64,000 bases of DNA from Microbacteriaceae bacterium VKM Ac-2855 (GCA_013204985.1 JABMLG010000002.1:62001-126000); one strand, 5' to 3'; positions 42,403 to 51,297 are shown, counted from the first letter of the stretch. The notes: generated from the letters alone by a model not told the origin. Translations and numbers: made by a program.

Positions 42403-43590
42403 GTGTCCGTCGTCCTCGTCGTCAACAGCGGCTCGTCCTCGTTCAAGTACCAGCTCATCGAGATGACCACGGAGGAGACCCTCGCCAGCGGCCTCGTCGA
42501 GCGGATCGGCGAATCGGTCGGCCGCACCAAGCACTCCCGCGACGGCGAGAGCTTCGAGAGCGAGATCGAGATCGCCGACCACACGGCGGGCTTCGCGGCG
42601 ATGATCGCAGCCTTCGGCGAGCACGGCCCCTCGCTCGACGAGTTCCCGCCCGTCGCCGTGGGGCACCGGGTGGTGCACGGCGGCAAGCGATTCTTCGAGC
42701 CCACCCTCATCACCGACCTGGTGAAGATCAACATCGAGGACCTCGCCGACCTCGCACCGCTGCACAACCCGGCGAACCTCGAGGGCATCACCGCCGCGCA
42801 GAAGGCCTTCCCCGATGTACCGCACGTGGCGGTCTTCGACACGGCCTTCCATCACACGCTCGCCCCGGCGGCCTACCGCTACGCGATCGACGCCGACCTC
42901 GCCGAGAAGCACCGCATCCGCCGTTACGGCTTCCACGGCACCTCCCACAAGTTCGTCTCGGAGGCGGCCGCCGCCTTCCTCGGCCGCCGCCGTGCCGACG
43001 TGAAGTCGATCGTGCTGCACCTCGGCAACGGCGCCTCCGCGACCGCTGTCGACGGCGGCCGCTCGGTGGAGACCTCGATGGGTCTGACTCCGTTGGAGGG
43101 GTTGGTGATGGGGACGCGCTCGGGCGATCTGGACCCGGCCGTACTCGTCCATCTGCACCGCAAGGCCGGCCTCGGTTTCGATGAGATCGACACCCTGCTC
43201 AACCGCCGAAGCGGCCTCCTCGGTCTCTCGGGCCGCGGCGACATGCGCGACGTGCAGGAGGCGGCGGAGGCGGGCGACGAGGTCGCGATCGAAGCGCTCG
43301 AGGTGTACTACCACCGGCTGCGGCACTACGTGGGCGCGTACTACGCGCAGCTCGGCTCGGTCGACGCGATCGTGTTCACCGCGGGCGTCGGTGAGAACGT
43401 GGCCGCGGTGCGCGCAGGAGCGCTGGCGGGGCTCGAGGGCCTGGGCATCGTGCTCGACCCCGAGCGCAACGCCTCGCCCTCGCGCGAGGCGCGACGCATC
43501 TCGACGGACGACTCGAAGGTCGCCGTGCTGGTCATCCCGACGAACGAGGAGCTGGAGATCGCCCGGCAGTCGTTGTCGGTCGTGGCCTGA
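42403..43590 (+). CDS. ackA: Acetate kinase
   Basis: 395 residues. Makes ATP and acetate from acetyl phosphate, the partner of Pta. The ASKHA-fold motifs are NSGSSSFKYQL (residues 8–18), GHRVVHGG (Arg about 90), FDTAFHHTL (catalytic Asp about 147) and YGFHGTSHKF (His about 180). GTG at 42403 follows CTGGAGT. Pta-AckA here is the overflow/acetate pathway and may also scavenge acetyl groups from sugar use. Confidence 0.97.
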   Translation: MSVVLVVNSGSSSFKYQLIEMTTEETLASGLVERIGESVGRTKHSRDGESFESEIEIADHTAGFAAMIAAFGEHGPSLDEFPPVAVGHRVVHGGKRFFEPTLITDLVKINIEDLADLAPLHNPANLEGITAAQKAFPDVPHVAVFDTAFHHTLAPAAYRYAIDADLAEKHRIRRYGFHGTSHKFVSEAAAAFLGRRRADVKSIVLHLGNGASATAVDGGRSVETSMGLTPLEGLVMGTRSGDLDPAVLVHLHRKAGLGFDEIDTLLNRRSGLLGLSGRGDMRDVQEAAEAGDEVAIEALEVYYHRLRHYVGAYYAQLGSVDAIVFTAGVGENVAAVRAGALAGLEGLGIVLDPERNASPSREARRISTDDSKVAVLVIPTNEELEIARQSLSVVA

Positions 43591-43613
43591 GGCGTCGGTC
43601 CTGGTGCCCGTGG

Positions 43614-43649
43614 GATCGCGCCGGCTTTCTCGATCGCGCCGGGGGCTTC
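43614..43649. repeat. 18-bp imperfect tandem duplication after ackA
   Basis: GATCGCGCCGG followed by seven bases repeats at 43614 and 43632, starting 23 nt after the ackA stop. Confidence 0.55.
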
Positions 43650-43664
43650 GAGCCGCAGCTCTCG

Positions 43665-43907
43665 TCAGAGCGCTGCCGGAGGCAACGGCGGGTCGTCGTC
43701 GGGGGCTCCGTTGATCGCGGCGAGCGGGACGCCGAGCGTGGGCATCCGGTTGCGATCTTCGAGACGGGGCGCGGGCGCTTCTTCCGTGTCGAGCGTCTCG
43801 CGCACGCGGGCCCGCACCGAATCCGCGAGGCCGGGATGGATCCCGCCCGGTTCATCCAGTGCGGCGAGGATTTCACGCAGAACGGCCGCGTTATCGTTCT
43901 CGGCCAT
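43665..43907 (-). CDS. Small hypothetical protein, 80 residues
   Basis: An acidic soluble protein with a helical first half (AENDNAAVLREILAALDEPG) and a Pro/Asp-rich tail. No known family recognised. It is supported as real by a -10 box TAGGGT on the minus strand (43920–43915) exactly 7 nt before the ATG, the leaderless pattern seen elsewhere. It is convergent with ackA and divergent from the GNAT gene. Confidence 0.6.
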   Translation of the reverse strand: MAENDNAAVLREILAALDEPGGIHPGLADSVRARVRETLDTEEAPAPRLEDRNRMPTLGVPLAAINGAPDDDPPLPPAAL

Positions 43908-44000
43908 GCGGGAAACCCTATCGACGCGTCAAGAGGGTCGATGAACCGATTTCGGGGGGCTGGCCAGGACGGCCGTGCCCTACTAAAGGGGGTGTCGTCG

Positions 44001-44522
44001 GTGACGGAAATCGTGATCCGACCCGGTGGGCCCGCCGATGTCGCGGGCGCGCGCGCCATCGAACGCTCGGCGGATGAGCGCTTCCCGCCGGGCACGCTGC
44101 CCAGCGTGGAGGTGACGGATCCGTCGGCCTTCGCCGGCGCACTGTTCCTCATCGCTGAGCGAGACGGGCGGACCGTGGGCTTCGCGCTCGCGTTCGAGAT
44201 CGGAGACGCGACGCATCTGGAGCAGCTCTCCGTGTCCGCGCACGCGGGGCGGGCCGGAGTCGGCACCGCACTGCTCGCGGCGGTCGTCGACGACGCATCG
44301 GCCCGCGATTGCACCGCGGTGACGCTGACCACGTTCCGGTCCTTCCCGTGGAATGCGCCGTTCTATCAGCGGCGCGGATTCATCGAGCCGCGGACTCTGC
44401 CCTCTCACCTGGTCGAGATGCTCGCCGACGAAGCCCGGATGGGCTTCGACCCCGACGATCGCGTCGGGCTACTGCTGCCGTTGGGCCGAGCTCAGAGGCC
44501 GAGGCGCTCCTCGCCCGCGTAG
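44001..44522 (+). CDS. GNAT N-acetyltransferase
   Basis: 173 residues. VRPGG-type N-terminus (TEIVIRPGGPADVAGARAIE), then ALFLIAERDGRTVGFALA and the acetyl-CoA loop LSVSAHAGRAGVGTALLAAVVDDA (about 78–101), and FRSFPWNAPFYQRRGFIE. GTG at 44001 is chosen because AAAGGGGG lies 8 nt upstream; a longer open frame exists but lacks family similarity. The 3' end overlaps the converging fdhD by 31 bp. Confidence 0.85.
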   Translation: MTEIVIRPGGPADVAGARAIERSADERFPPGTLPSVEVTDPSAFAGALFLIAERDGRTVGFALAFEIGDATHLEQLSVSAHAGRAGVGTALLAAVVDDASARDCTAVTLTTFRSFPWNAPFYQRRGFIEPRTLPSHLVEMLADEARMGFDPDDRVGLLLPLGRAQRPRRSSPA

Positions 44523-45319
44523 ACGTTGAAGCCGCCGCCGCGGCTGAAGCCGACGAGAGTGAGGCTCGAGCGGCGGGCGAGGTCGACCGCGAGCGAGGAC
44601 GGTGCCGACACGGCGGCGAGGGCCGGGATCCCCGCCATCACGGCCTTCTGCACCAACTCGAAGGAAGCGCGACCGGAGACCTGCAGGATGCTCCGGCGCA
44701 GCGGCAGCCGGCCCTCGCGCAGCGCCCAGCCGATCACTTTGTCGACGGCGTTGTGCCGGCCGACGTCCTCGCGCAGGCACAGCAGCGTGCCGTCGGCGTC
44801 GAAGAGACCGGCCGCGTGCGCTCCGCCGGTTCGGTCGAAGAGCCCCTGCGCCTCACGGAGCCGGTCGGGCAGGGAGACGATGAGCTCGGGGGAGATCACG
44901 ATGTCGTCGTCGGCGACGCTCCAGGCCGATTCCGTCGCGACGGCGTCGATCGACGCCAGGCCGCAGACGCCGCACGAACTCGAGGTGAAGACCGCACGCT
45001 CCCGGTCGAGCAGCAGCGCCGCCCGCCCCCCGCGGACGGTGGCGTCGACCACGTTGTAGAGATTCTCCCCGGTGGGCGATTCGTTCGCGCAATGCCGCAT
45101 CGCCGCGAGCTGATCGGCAGCCGTCAGCACACCCTCCGACACGAGGAACCCGGCGACCAGGTCGAAGTCGTCGCCCGGGGTGCGCATCGTGACGCTGAAG
45201 CGCCGGCCGCCGACCCGGATCTCGAGCGGCTCCTCCGCGGCCAGAACGTCTTCTCTGCGCCGCACCGGCTCGCCCGCACGCACGATGGTGATCCGGGAGC
45301 GCGCGAGGTTGCGGGGCAT
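44492..45319 (-). CDS. fdhD: Formate dehydrogenase accessory sulfurtransferase
   Basis: 275 residues. FdhD passes sulphur from a cysteine desulphurase to the molybdenum cofactor before insertion into formate dehydrogenase. The reactive CxxC is Cys116/Cys119 in SSSCGVCG, and the cofactor-binding EDVGRHNAVDKVIG and RASFELVQKA blocks are present. It is divergent from the FdhF-like gene at 45365, its presumed client. Confidence 0.95.
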   Translation of the reverse strand: MPRNLARSRITIVRAGEPVRRREDVLAAEEPLEIRVGGRRFSVTMRTPGDDFDLVAGFLVSEGVLTAADQLAAMRHCANESPTGENLYNVVDATVRGGRAALLLDRERAVFTSSSCGVCGLASIDAVATESAWSVADDDIVISPELIVSLPDRLREAQGLFDRTGGAHAAGLFDADGTLLCLREDVGRHNAVDKVIGWALREGRLPLRRSILQVSGRASFELVQKAVMAGIPALAAVSAPSSLAVDLARRSSLTLVGFSRGGGFNVYAGEERLGL

Positions 45320-45353
45320 GCCTCATCCTCGCACCTGACCCGGCGACCGGACG

Positions 45354-45359
45354 TACCAT
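45354..45359 (+). promoter_or_regulatory. -10 box of a leaderless promoter
   Basis: TACCAT ends 5 nt before the ATG at 45365. Confidence 0.4.
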
Positions 45360-45364
45360 GAGGC

Positions 45365-47668
45365 ATGGCCCACGACGAGTCCACGCCCCGTACCGAGAAC
45401 ATCGACGAGGCACGACTGAAGGTCGGCGCCCGCAAACGCAAGGCGGTCGGTGTGCCGGCGGTGCTGCACTCGCTGCAGATCTCGTTCGAGCAGATGGGTC
45501 CTCTGCGCAGCGCCGAGACGCTGCTGAGGGTCAACCAGAAGACCGGGTTCGATTGCCCCGGATGCGCGTGGCCCGAGGCCGACAAGCGGCACGTCGCCGA
45601 GTTCTGCGAGAACGGGGCGAAGGCCGTCGCCGAAGAGGCGACGCTCCGCACCGTTCCGCCCGCGTTCTTCGCCGCGCACTCCGTCGCCGAGCTGAGCGCG
45701 TGGGACGACTACGCGCTCGGCCAGCAGGGCCGGCTCACGCATCCGCTTCTTCTCGACGCCGACGGCACGCACTACCGACCGGTGAGCTGGGACGAGGCGT
45801 TCGACGTGATCGCGGAGGAATTGCTGGCCTGCGCGAGCCCGGACGAGGCGATCTTCTACACCTCCGGCCGCACCTCCAACGAGGCGGCGTTCGTCTACCA
45901 GCTCTTCGTACGCGGCTTCGGCACGAACAATCTGCCCGACTGTTCGAACATGTGCCACGAGTCGAGCGGGTCCGCGCTCACCGAGACCATCGGGATCGGC
46001 AAGGGTTCTGTGTCGCTGCGCGACGTCGAACGGGCCTCTCTACTGATCGTGGCGGGGCAGAACCCGGGCACGAACCATCCGCGGATGCTCACCTCGCTCG
46101 AACGCGCCAAGCGCGCGGGCGCCACCATCGTGGCCGTGAACCCGCTGCCCGAGGCGGGGCTGCTGCGATTCGAGAACCCGCAGACCGTGCGCGGTGTGAT
46201 CGGTGACGGCACGGCTCTGGCCGATCACTTCCTGCAGGTGCGGCTCGGTGGCGATCAGGCGTTGTTCCAGGGGCTGGGCAAGGCACTCCTCGAGGGCGAA
46301 GAGGCGCGCGGCGGGATCTTCGACCACGCGTTCATCCGTGAGCACACCGACGGAGTCGATGCGTACCTCGACGAGCTGCGAGGCGTCGAGTGGAGCGAGA
46401 TCGTCGCCGGCTCCGGGATCGACGAGGCACGCATCCGAGAGATCGCCGCGCTCATCGCCGCGTCGCCCGGCACGATCGTCTGCTGGGCGATGGGGCTGAC
46501 GCAGCACAAGCACTCGGTCGCCACGCTGCGCGATGTGGTGAACGTGCTGCTGCTCACCGGGAACATCGGCAAGCCCGGCGCCGGCGTCTGCCCGGTTCGT
46601 GGACACTCGAACGTGCAGGGCGACCGCACGATGGGGATCTTCGAGCGGATGCCCGACACCTTCCACGACGCGCTCGATGCGGAATTCGGCTTCGCCTCGC
46701 CGCGGGAGCACGGCTACGACACCGTCGCCGCGATCGGCGCGATGCACGAGGGCCGTGCGCGGGTGTTCATGGGGATGGGCGGCAACTTCGTGCGGGCGAC
46801 TCCCGACTCCGATCTCACCGAGGCCGCGATGCGTTCGCTCGAGCTCACGGTGCAGGTCTCGACCAAGCTGAACCGGTCGCACCTCGTCACCGGGCGCCGC
46901 GCCCTGATCCTGCCGGCACTCGGCCGCACCGACCGCGACCTGCAGAGCGGAGTGGAGCAGAGCGTGACGGTCGAGGACTCGATGAGCGCCGTGCACGCCT
47001 CCCGCGGCCGGCTCTCGCCCCCCGGCCCGGAGGTGAGATCCGAGGTCGCGATCATCACCGAGATCGCCGAGCGGGTGCTCACCGGCCGGGCGAATGCGCC
47101 GCGCGTCGACTGGGCGGCGCTGCGGGGCGACTACCGGCGCATCCGCGGGCACATCGCGCGCGTGGTGCCGGGGTTCGAGGACTTCGACCGGAGGGCGGCG
47201 AAGCCGGGTGGATTCGTGCTGCCGCACCCGCCGCGGGACGCGCGCGAATTCCGCACCGCGACGGGCCGGGCCCGGTTCACCGCGAATCCGCTCGAGTATC
47301 CGCGCGTGCCGGAGGGGCGGTTGCTGCTACAGACGTTGCGCTCGCACGACCAGTTCAACACGACCATCTACGGCAAGGACGACCGCTACCGCGGCGTCTA
47401 CGGCGGACGCCGGGTGGTGTTCGTGCACCGCGACGATCTCGCCGAACGCGGGCTCGCCGACGGCGCGATGGTCGACCTCGTGTCGGAGTGGTCGGACGGC
47501 GAGCGCCGCGCGCCCTCGTTCCGCGTCGTCGCGTACGACACCCCGCGCGGCTGCGTCGCCGCCTACTACCCCGAGACCAACGTGCTGGTGCCGCTCACCT
47601 CGACGGCCGACGTCTCGGGCACCCCGACCTCCAAGTCGGTCGTGGTGCGCCTCGACCCCGCCTCCTAG
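45365..47668 (+). CDS. FdhF/YdeP-family molybdopterin oxidoreductase
   Basis: 767 residues, cytoplasmic (no Tat signal). Alpha subunit type of the formate dehydrogenase group with bis-molybdopterin guanine dinucleotide. Cys64 and Cys67 in FDCPGCAWP and Cys81 could bind an Fe-S cluster; the block SNMCHESSGSALTETIGIGKG (Cys197) marks the molybdenum site; GQNPGTNHPRML and a C-terminal molydopterin-binding domain (from about 650) follow. YdeP-like proteins are putative formate or acid-stress oxidoreductases with unproven substrate. Adjacent fdhD, moeA and mobA-type genes and formaldehyde dehydrogenase favour formate oxidation. Confidence 0.9.
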   Translation: MAHDESTPRTENIDEARLKVGARKRKAVGVPAVLHSLQISFEQMGPLRSAETLLRVNQKTGFDCPGCAWPEADKRHVAEFCENGAKAVAEEATLRTVPPAFFAAHSVAELSAWDDYALGQQGRLTHPLLLDADGTHYRPVSWDEAFDVIAEELLACASPDEAIFYTSGRTSNEAAFVYQLFVRGFGTNNLPDCSNMCHESSGSALTETIGIGKGSVSLRDVERASLLIVAGQNPGTNHPRMLTSLERAKRAGATIVAVNPLPEAGLLRFENPQTVRGVIGDGTALADHFLQVRLGGDQALFQGLGKALLEGEEARGGIFDHAFIREHTDGVDAYLDELRGVEWSEIVAGSGIDEARIREIAALIAASPGTIVCWAMGLTQHKHSVATLRDVVNVLLLTGNIGKPGAGVCPVRGHSNVQGDRTMGIFERMPDTFHDALDAEFGFASPREHGYDTVAAIGAMHEGRARVFMGMGGNFVRATPDSDLTEAAMRSLELTVQVSTKLNRSHLVTGRRALILPALGRTDRDLQSGVEQSVTVEDSMSAVHASRGRLSPPGPEVRSEVAIITEIAERVLTGRANAPRVDWAALRGDYRRIRGHIARVVPGFEDFDRRAAKPGGFVLPHPPRDAREFRTATGRARFTANPLEYPRVPEGRLLLQTLRSHDQFNTTIYGKDDRYRGVYGGRRVVFVHRDDLAERGLADGAMVDLVSEWSDGERRAPSFRVVAYDTPRGCVAAYYPETNVLVPLTSTADVSGTPTSKSVVVRLDPAS

Positions 47669-47671
47669 CCG

Positions 47672-47711
47672 GAAAAATGCAGGAGTCGAGGCCCGACTCC
47701 TGCAACTTTTC
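47672..47711. terminator. Bidirectional hairpin (TGCAGGAG family) between convergent genes
   Basis: Core arms TGCAGGAGTCG (47678–47688) and CGACTCCTGCA (47694–47704). Two mismatches further out the stem continues as GGAAAA/TTTTC, leaving an A-tract and T-tract on either side that suit termination both ways. It lies 3 and 8 nt from the converging stops of the FdhF-like gene and moeA. Confidence 0.8.
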
Positions 47712-47719
47712 GGAGGGGG

Positions 47720-48793
47720 TCACCAGGGCAGAGGCAGCAGGCGCACCGCGGAGCCGCCCGACGCCGGCACCACGGCGACGGCGTCGGCCGCGGCGAGTCC
47801 GGTGAGCATGTGCGAGCGGATGCCCGCGGCCGGCACCCAACCGTGCGGCGTCCGCCGAGCCGGAACGAGCGTGGTGCGCGGCGCGGCGTCGGCCGGTTCT
47901 GCGAGGGCCGCTGATTCGAGCGGATCGGCGCCCAGCGCCGCGGGCAGGAACGACAGCGCGGCCAGCACGGCGGCGAGCGGATTGCCGGGCAGACCGATCA
48001 GGAGGCGGCCATCGGCGAGGCGTGCGGCGAGCGTGGGGTGACCGGGCCGCATCCGCACGCTCTCGAACAGCAGCGGTCCGTCGATCGCGCGGCGCAGCAC
48101 GTCGGCGTCCGAGCGTCCGGTGCCACCGGTGGTCAGGATGATCGGGGCGGTCGTCGCGCGCAGGGCGGCCGCCAACGCCTCGGCGTCGTCGCCCTGTCGA
48201 GCCATCGAGGCGACACGCCCGCCGGTGCCGTGCACGAGCGCCGGCAGGATCGGGGTGAAGGCATCCCGCACCCGGCCGGGAGCGGGCATGCCGGCCGCAT
48301 CGATCTCGTCGCCGGTGAAGACGAGCGCCACGTCGATCCGCGGATGCACGGGCACGGCGTCGAAGCCGGCGATGGCGAGCAGAGCTAGACGCGCGGGGGT
48401 GAGTCGGTCGCCGCCGGCCACGAGCACGGCGTCAGCGCTCTGCTCGTCGCCCGCGCGGCGGATGTGTCGACCGGGGCGCGGCTCGGCCGCGTGCACGCAT
48501 CCGTCGACCACCGTCGCCTGCTCGACCGGGATCACGGCGGCCGTGCCGGGCGGCACCAGAGCGCCCGTGACGATCGGCGACGCGGCGTCGCCGATGCGCC
48601 AGGGCCCTGCACCGCGGACGGCCCAGCCGTCCATCGCGGAGGAGTCGTAATGGGGGAGCGGCCGCGAGGAGCGCAGCTCGTCGGCCGCGCGCAGCCCGAC
48701 CGCGTCGAGCAGGGGCACGTGCAGGGTGGTCGGCCGTGGGGCGGCGGCGGCGAGGATCGCGCGCGCCTCATCCCAGTCGACCTCGGTGCTCAT
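47720..48793 (-). CDS. moeA: Molybdopterin molybdenumtransferase
   Basis: 357 residues. Inserts molybdenum into adenylylated molybdopterin. MoeA blocks are LPHYDSSAMDGWAV (about 47), HIRRAGDE (about 108), ALVFTGDEI (about 158), TTGGTGRSDADV (about 220) and LIGLPGNPLAAV (about 290). ATG at 48793 has CAGAAT 6 nt upstream, so a leaderless start is likely. It follows fdhA in the same direction, separated by a long hairpin. Confidence 0.95.
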   Translation of the reverse strand: MSTEVDWDEARAILAAAAPRPTTLHVPLLDAVGLRAADELRSSRPLPHYDSSAMDGWAVRGAGPWRIGDAASPIVTGALVPPGTAAVIPVEQATVVDGCVHAAEPRPGRHIRRAGDEQSADAVLVAGGDRLTPARLALLAIAGFDAVPVHPRIDVALVFTGDEIDAAGMPAPGRVRDAFTPILPALVHGTGGRVASMARQGDDAEALAAALRATTAPIILTTGGTGRSDADVLRRAIDGPLLFESVRMRPGHPTLAARLADGRLLIGLPGNPLAAVLAALSFLPAALGADPLESAALAEPADAAPRTTLVPARRTPHGWVPAAGIRSHMLTGLAAADAVAVVPASGGSAVRLLPLPW

Positions 48794-48821
48794 CCGTTCA
48801 TTCTGGCGCCTGCCCCCGGCT

Positions 48822-48883
48822 GCGCTGTCGTTTTCACCGCGCGCGGGCGGCATGCCGGGCGCGCGCGGTGAAAACGAAAGCGC
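48822..48883. repeat. 24-bp hairpin after fdhA (GTCGTTTTC family)
   Basis: Arms 48822–48845 and 48860–48883 pair with one mismatch around the 14-nt loop GGCGGCATGCCGGG. It lies 4 nt beyond the formaldehyde dehydrogenase stop. An almost identical hairpin, including the loop, is at 50286–50347 on the other side of the same gene. Confidence 0.9.
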
Positions 48884-48887
48884 GGGT

Positions 48888-50102
48888 TCAACCGAGGTAG
48901 CCGTTCGGGTTGAGCACGAACTTCTTCGCCGCGCCCTTGTCGAAGTCCGCGTAACCCTGGGGCGCATCCTCGAGCGAGATCGCGGTGGCGTCGACGGCCT
49001 TCGCGATGTGCACCTTGTCGTGCAGGATCGCCATCATCAGCTGACGGTTGTACTTCATCACCGGGCACTGGCCGGTGGTGAACGACAGCGACTTCGCCCA
49101 GCCGAGGCCGAGGCGGATGGAGAGCGAGCCCTCCTTCGCGGCGTCGTCGATCCCGCCCGGGTCGCCCGTGACGTACAGGCCCGGGATGCCCAGCGCACCG
49201 CCCGCCGCCGTGACCGTCATCAGCGAGTTCAGTACCGTAGCGGGAGCTTCCCGACCTGAGTCCGCTCCGTTGCCGTGCGCCTCGAATCCGACCGCGTCGA
49301 TGCCGGCGTCGACTTCGGGCACGCCGAGGATCTGCTCGATCTGCTCTCCCGGGTCGCCCTTCGAGACGTCGACCGTCTCGCAGCCGAACGACCGCGCCTG
49401 GGCGAGTCGCTCCTCGTTGAGGTCGGCCACGATGACCACGGCCGCGCCGAGAAGTTGCGCGCCGACGGCGGCGGCGAGGCCGACCGGGCCGGCACCCGCG
49501 ACGTACACCGTCGACCCGACGCCCACACCCGCGGTGACGGCACCGTGGAAGCCGGTCGGGAAGATGTCGGACAGCATGGTCAGATCGAGGATCTTCTCGA
49601 GCGCCTGGTCGCGGTCGGGGAACTTCAGCAGATTCCAGTCGGCGTACGGCACCAGCACGTACTCGGCCTGCCCGCCGACCCAACCGCCCATGTCGACGTA
49701 GCCGTAGGCGCTGCCCGGTCGATCAGGATTCACGTTGAGACAGATGCCGGTCTTGCGCTCCTTGCAGTTGCGGCAGCGCCCGCAGGCGATGTTGAACGGC
49801 ACCGAGACGATGTCGCCGACCTTGATGAACTCGACATCGGGACCGACCTCCACCACCTCGCCGGTGATCTCGTGGCCGAGCACGAGATCGGCCGGAGCCG
49901 TCGTGCGGCCGCGGACCATGTGCTGGTCGGAGCCGCAGATGTTGGTGGAAACTGTGCGCAGAATGGCGCCGTGGGGGATCTTGCGGCCGATGTTCGCCGG
50001 GTTGACGCCGGGCCCGTCCTTCAGCTCGAAGCTCGGGTAGTCGATGTCGATGACCTCGACGACGCCGGGCGATTTGTAGGCGACGGCTCTGTTGCCTGAC
50101 AT
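48888..50102 (-). CDS. fdhA: Glutathione-independent formaldehyde dehydrogenase
   Basis: 404 residues, zinc-dependent medium-chain dehydrogenase. Catalytic zinc ligands are Cys56 (STNICGSDQH) and His77 (LGHE); the structural zinc is held by Cys107, Cys110, Cys113 and Cys121. The NAD site is VAGAGPVGLAAA. The long insert and GSAYGYVDMGGW match Pseudomonas putida formaldehyde dehydrogenase, which uses bound NAD without glutathione. ATG at 50102 follows AGGAGAG. Formate produced could feed the FdhF-like enzyme 1.2 kb away. Another aldehyde or alcohol substrate is possible. Confidence 0.92.
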   Translation of the reverse strand: MSGNRAVAYKSPGVVEVIDIDYPSFELKDGPGVNPANIGRKIPHGAILRTVSTNICGSDQHMVRGRTTAPADLVLGHEITGEVVEVGPDVEFIKVGDIVSVPFNIACGRCRNCKERKTGICLNVNPDRPGSAYGYVDMGGWVGGQAEYVLVPYADWNLLKFPDRDQALEKILDLTMLSDIFPTGFHGAVTAGVGVGSTVYVAGAGPVGLAAAVGAQLLGAAVVIVADLNEERLAQARSFGCETVDVSKGDPGEQIEQILGVPEVDAGIDAVGFEAHGNGADSGREAPATVLNSLMTVTAAGGALGIPGLYVTGDPGGIDDAAKEGSLSIRLGLGWAKSLSFTTGQCPVMKYNRQLMMAILHDKVHIAKAVDATAISLEDAPQGYADFDKGAAKKFVLNPNGYLG

Positions 50103-50285
50103 GTTCTCTCCTGTCGTTGACCGGCGGGCGCGAACGCGCTCGCCCGAGTCCCTCCGGGACATCGACAGGCTCCGACGGTGGAGCTTCGAGCCCGGATGAG
50201 GGGCTCGCGAGAACGATATGTCGCGGATCTGCACGGTGGCGGAGCCCGGGCGAGTAGCGTGAGAAGACTGGCCGGTCTTCGCCCC

Positions 50286-50347
50286 GCGCTGTCGTTTTCG
50301 CCTCGCGCGGGTGGCATGCCGGGCGCGCGCGGCGAAAACGACAGCGC
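50286..50347. repeat. 24-bp hairpin upstream of fdhA (GTCGTTTTC family)
   Basis: Arms 50286–50309 and 50324–50347 pair with one mismatch around the loop GGTGGCATGCCGGG, differing from the 48822 hairpin by only a few bases. It lies 4 nt beyond the stop of the small gene at 50352. Confidence 0.9.
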
Positions 50348-50351
50348 AGTG

Positions 50352-50612
50352 TCAGGTGCGGGCGCGGGCGGCCGCCGTGGCGGTCTCGGATGCGCGGGTG
50401 AGCGCATCCGCACCACCGCCGGCGAGCCCCGCGGCGTAGCCGACGAGGAACGTCGTGAGCGGCGCGGCCGGCCGGACGACCGCGTGCGCCGCGACGCCGG
50501 CGAGACCGAGGAGGGCATCACGCTCGATCGGGACCTCACCGAGGCCCAGCGCGGCTGTCAGCTCGGCCCACCAGGCGTCGAGGGTGGCGGTGGTCTCGTC
50601 GTCGGTGCTCAT
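50352..50612 (-). CDS. DUF6457-type small protein, molybdopterin-associated
   Basis: 86 residues: LDAWWAELTAALGL, then a hydrophobic helical middle (LLGLAGVAAHAVVRPAAPLTTF) and an Ala-rich tail. Small proteins of this form are encoded beside mobA in actinobacteria and are annotated DUF6457; function unknown. CACAAT on the minus strand 6 nt before the ATG suggests a leaderless start. The 28-nt gap to mobA holds a tandem repeat. Confidence 0.7.
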   Translation of the reverse strand: MSTDDETTATLDAWWAELTAALGLGEVPIERDALLGLAGVAAHAVVRPAAPLTTFLVGYAAGLAGGGADALTRASETATAAARART

Positions 50613-50633
50613 GTCTCCATTGTGGGCCCGGGC

Positions 50634-50667
50634 AGCAGCGTCACGCGGGCGGCAGCGTCACGCGGGC
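50634..50667. repeat. 17-bp tandem repeat, two copies, at the mobA stop codon
   Basis: GGCAGCGTCACGCGGGC at 50651–50667 repeats at 50634–50650 with one change. Read on the minus strand, the mobA stop codon (50643–50641) lies in the downstream copy. Confidence 0.85.
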
Positions 50668-51225
50668 GGCGAGCGCGTCCTCGGGTGTGTCCACGTCGCG
50701 AGCGGCACCGGGCTCGACGCGAACTGCGCGCAGCCGCATCCCACGGATGAGCGTGCGTACGGATGCACCGTCGACCGTCGGCAACGCGGCCAGCGCCGAA
50801 CGGATGCGGTCGCTGCGGTAGACCGCGAGCAGGTACTGGCCGCGATCGTTCTCGTCGACGGCGATGACCCCGTCGATGACGTCGGCCGCGCTTTCGGTGG
50901 CGGCGAGCACGGCGGCGATGGCGGTGGTGGGGTCGACGTGGTCGGCGGCGAGCACGAGGGTCCACGGTGCGGGCTCAGTCGCCGCCGCGCATCCGGCCGC
51001 GATCGCCGCCACCGGTCCGCCGAAAGGCGGATCCTCGCGCACGAGCGTCGCCGCCCCCGCGTGCAGCGCCAGTTCCGGCGGACCGACGACCACGACCCGC
51101 GCCCCGCTGCACGCCGCGATGGCCCGGCCGAGCAACGTGCGGCCGTCGATGACTCCCAGCACCTTCGCCGCCCCGCCGACGCGCGAGCCGCGCCCGCCCG
51201 CCACCACGATCGCGTCGTACTCCAT
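50641..51225 (-). CDS. mobA: MobA-like molybdenum cofactor guanylyltransferase
   Basis: 194 residues. Nucleotidyltransferase fold with the N-terminal AIVVAGGRGSRVGGAAKVLG (residues 5–24), DPPFGGPVAAIAAG and VLAADHVDPTT; it would attach GMP to molybdopterin for bis-MGD enzymes such as the FdhF-like protein. MobA normally has LAGGxxxRxGGxDK; here the lysine is retained as AAKVL. TACAGT lies 6 nt before the ATG at 51225, so the start is leaderless. Confidence 0.85.
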   Translation of the reverse strand: MEYDAIVVAGGRGSRVGGAAKVLGVIDGRTLLGRAIAACSGARVVVVGPPELALHAGAATLVREDPPFGGPVAAIAAGCAAATEPAPWTLVLAADHVDPTTAIAAVLAATESAADVIDGVIAVDENDRGQYLLAVYRSDRIRSALAALPTVDGASVRTLIRGMRLRAVRVEPGAARDVDTPEDALAARVTLPPA

Positions 51226-51297
51226 GCGTCGACTGTAGGCCGCTGCGGCGCCGCCGATCCATACCGGCCCGGAGCGGTCCCACATCGCGGCGGATCG

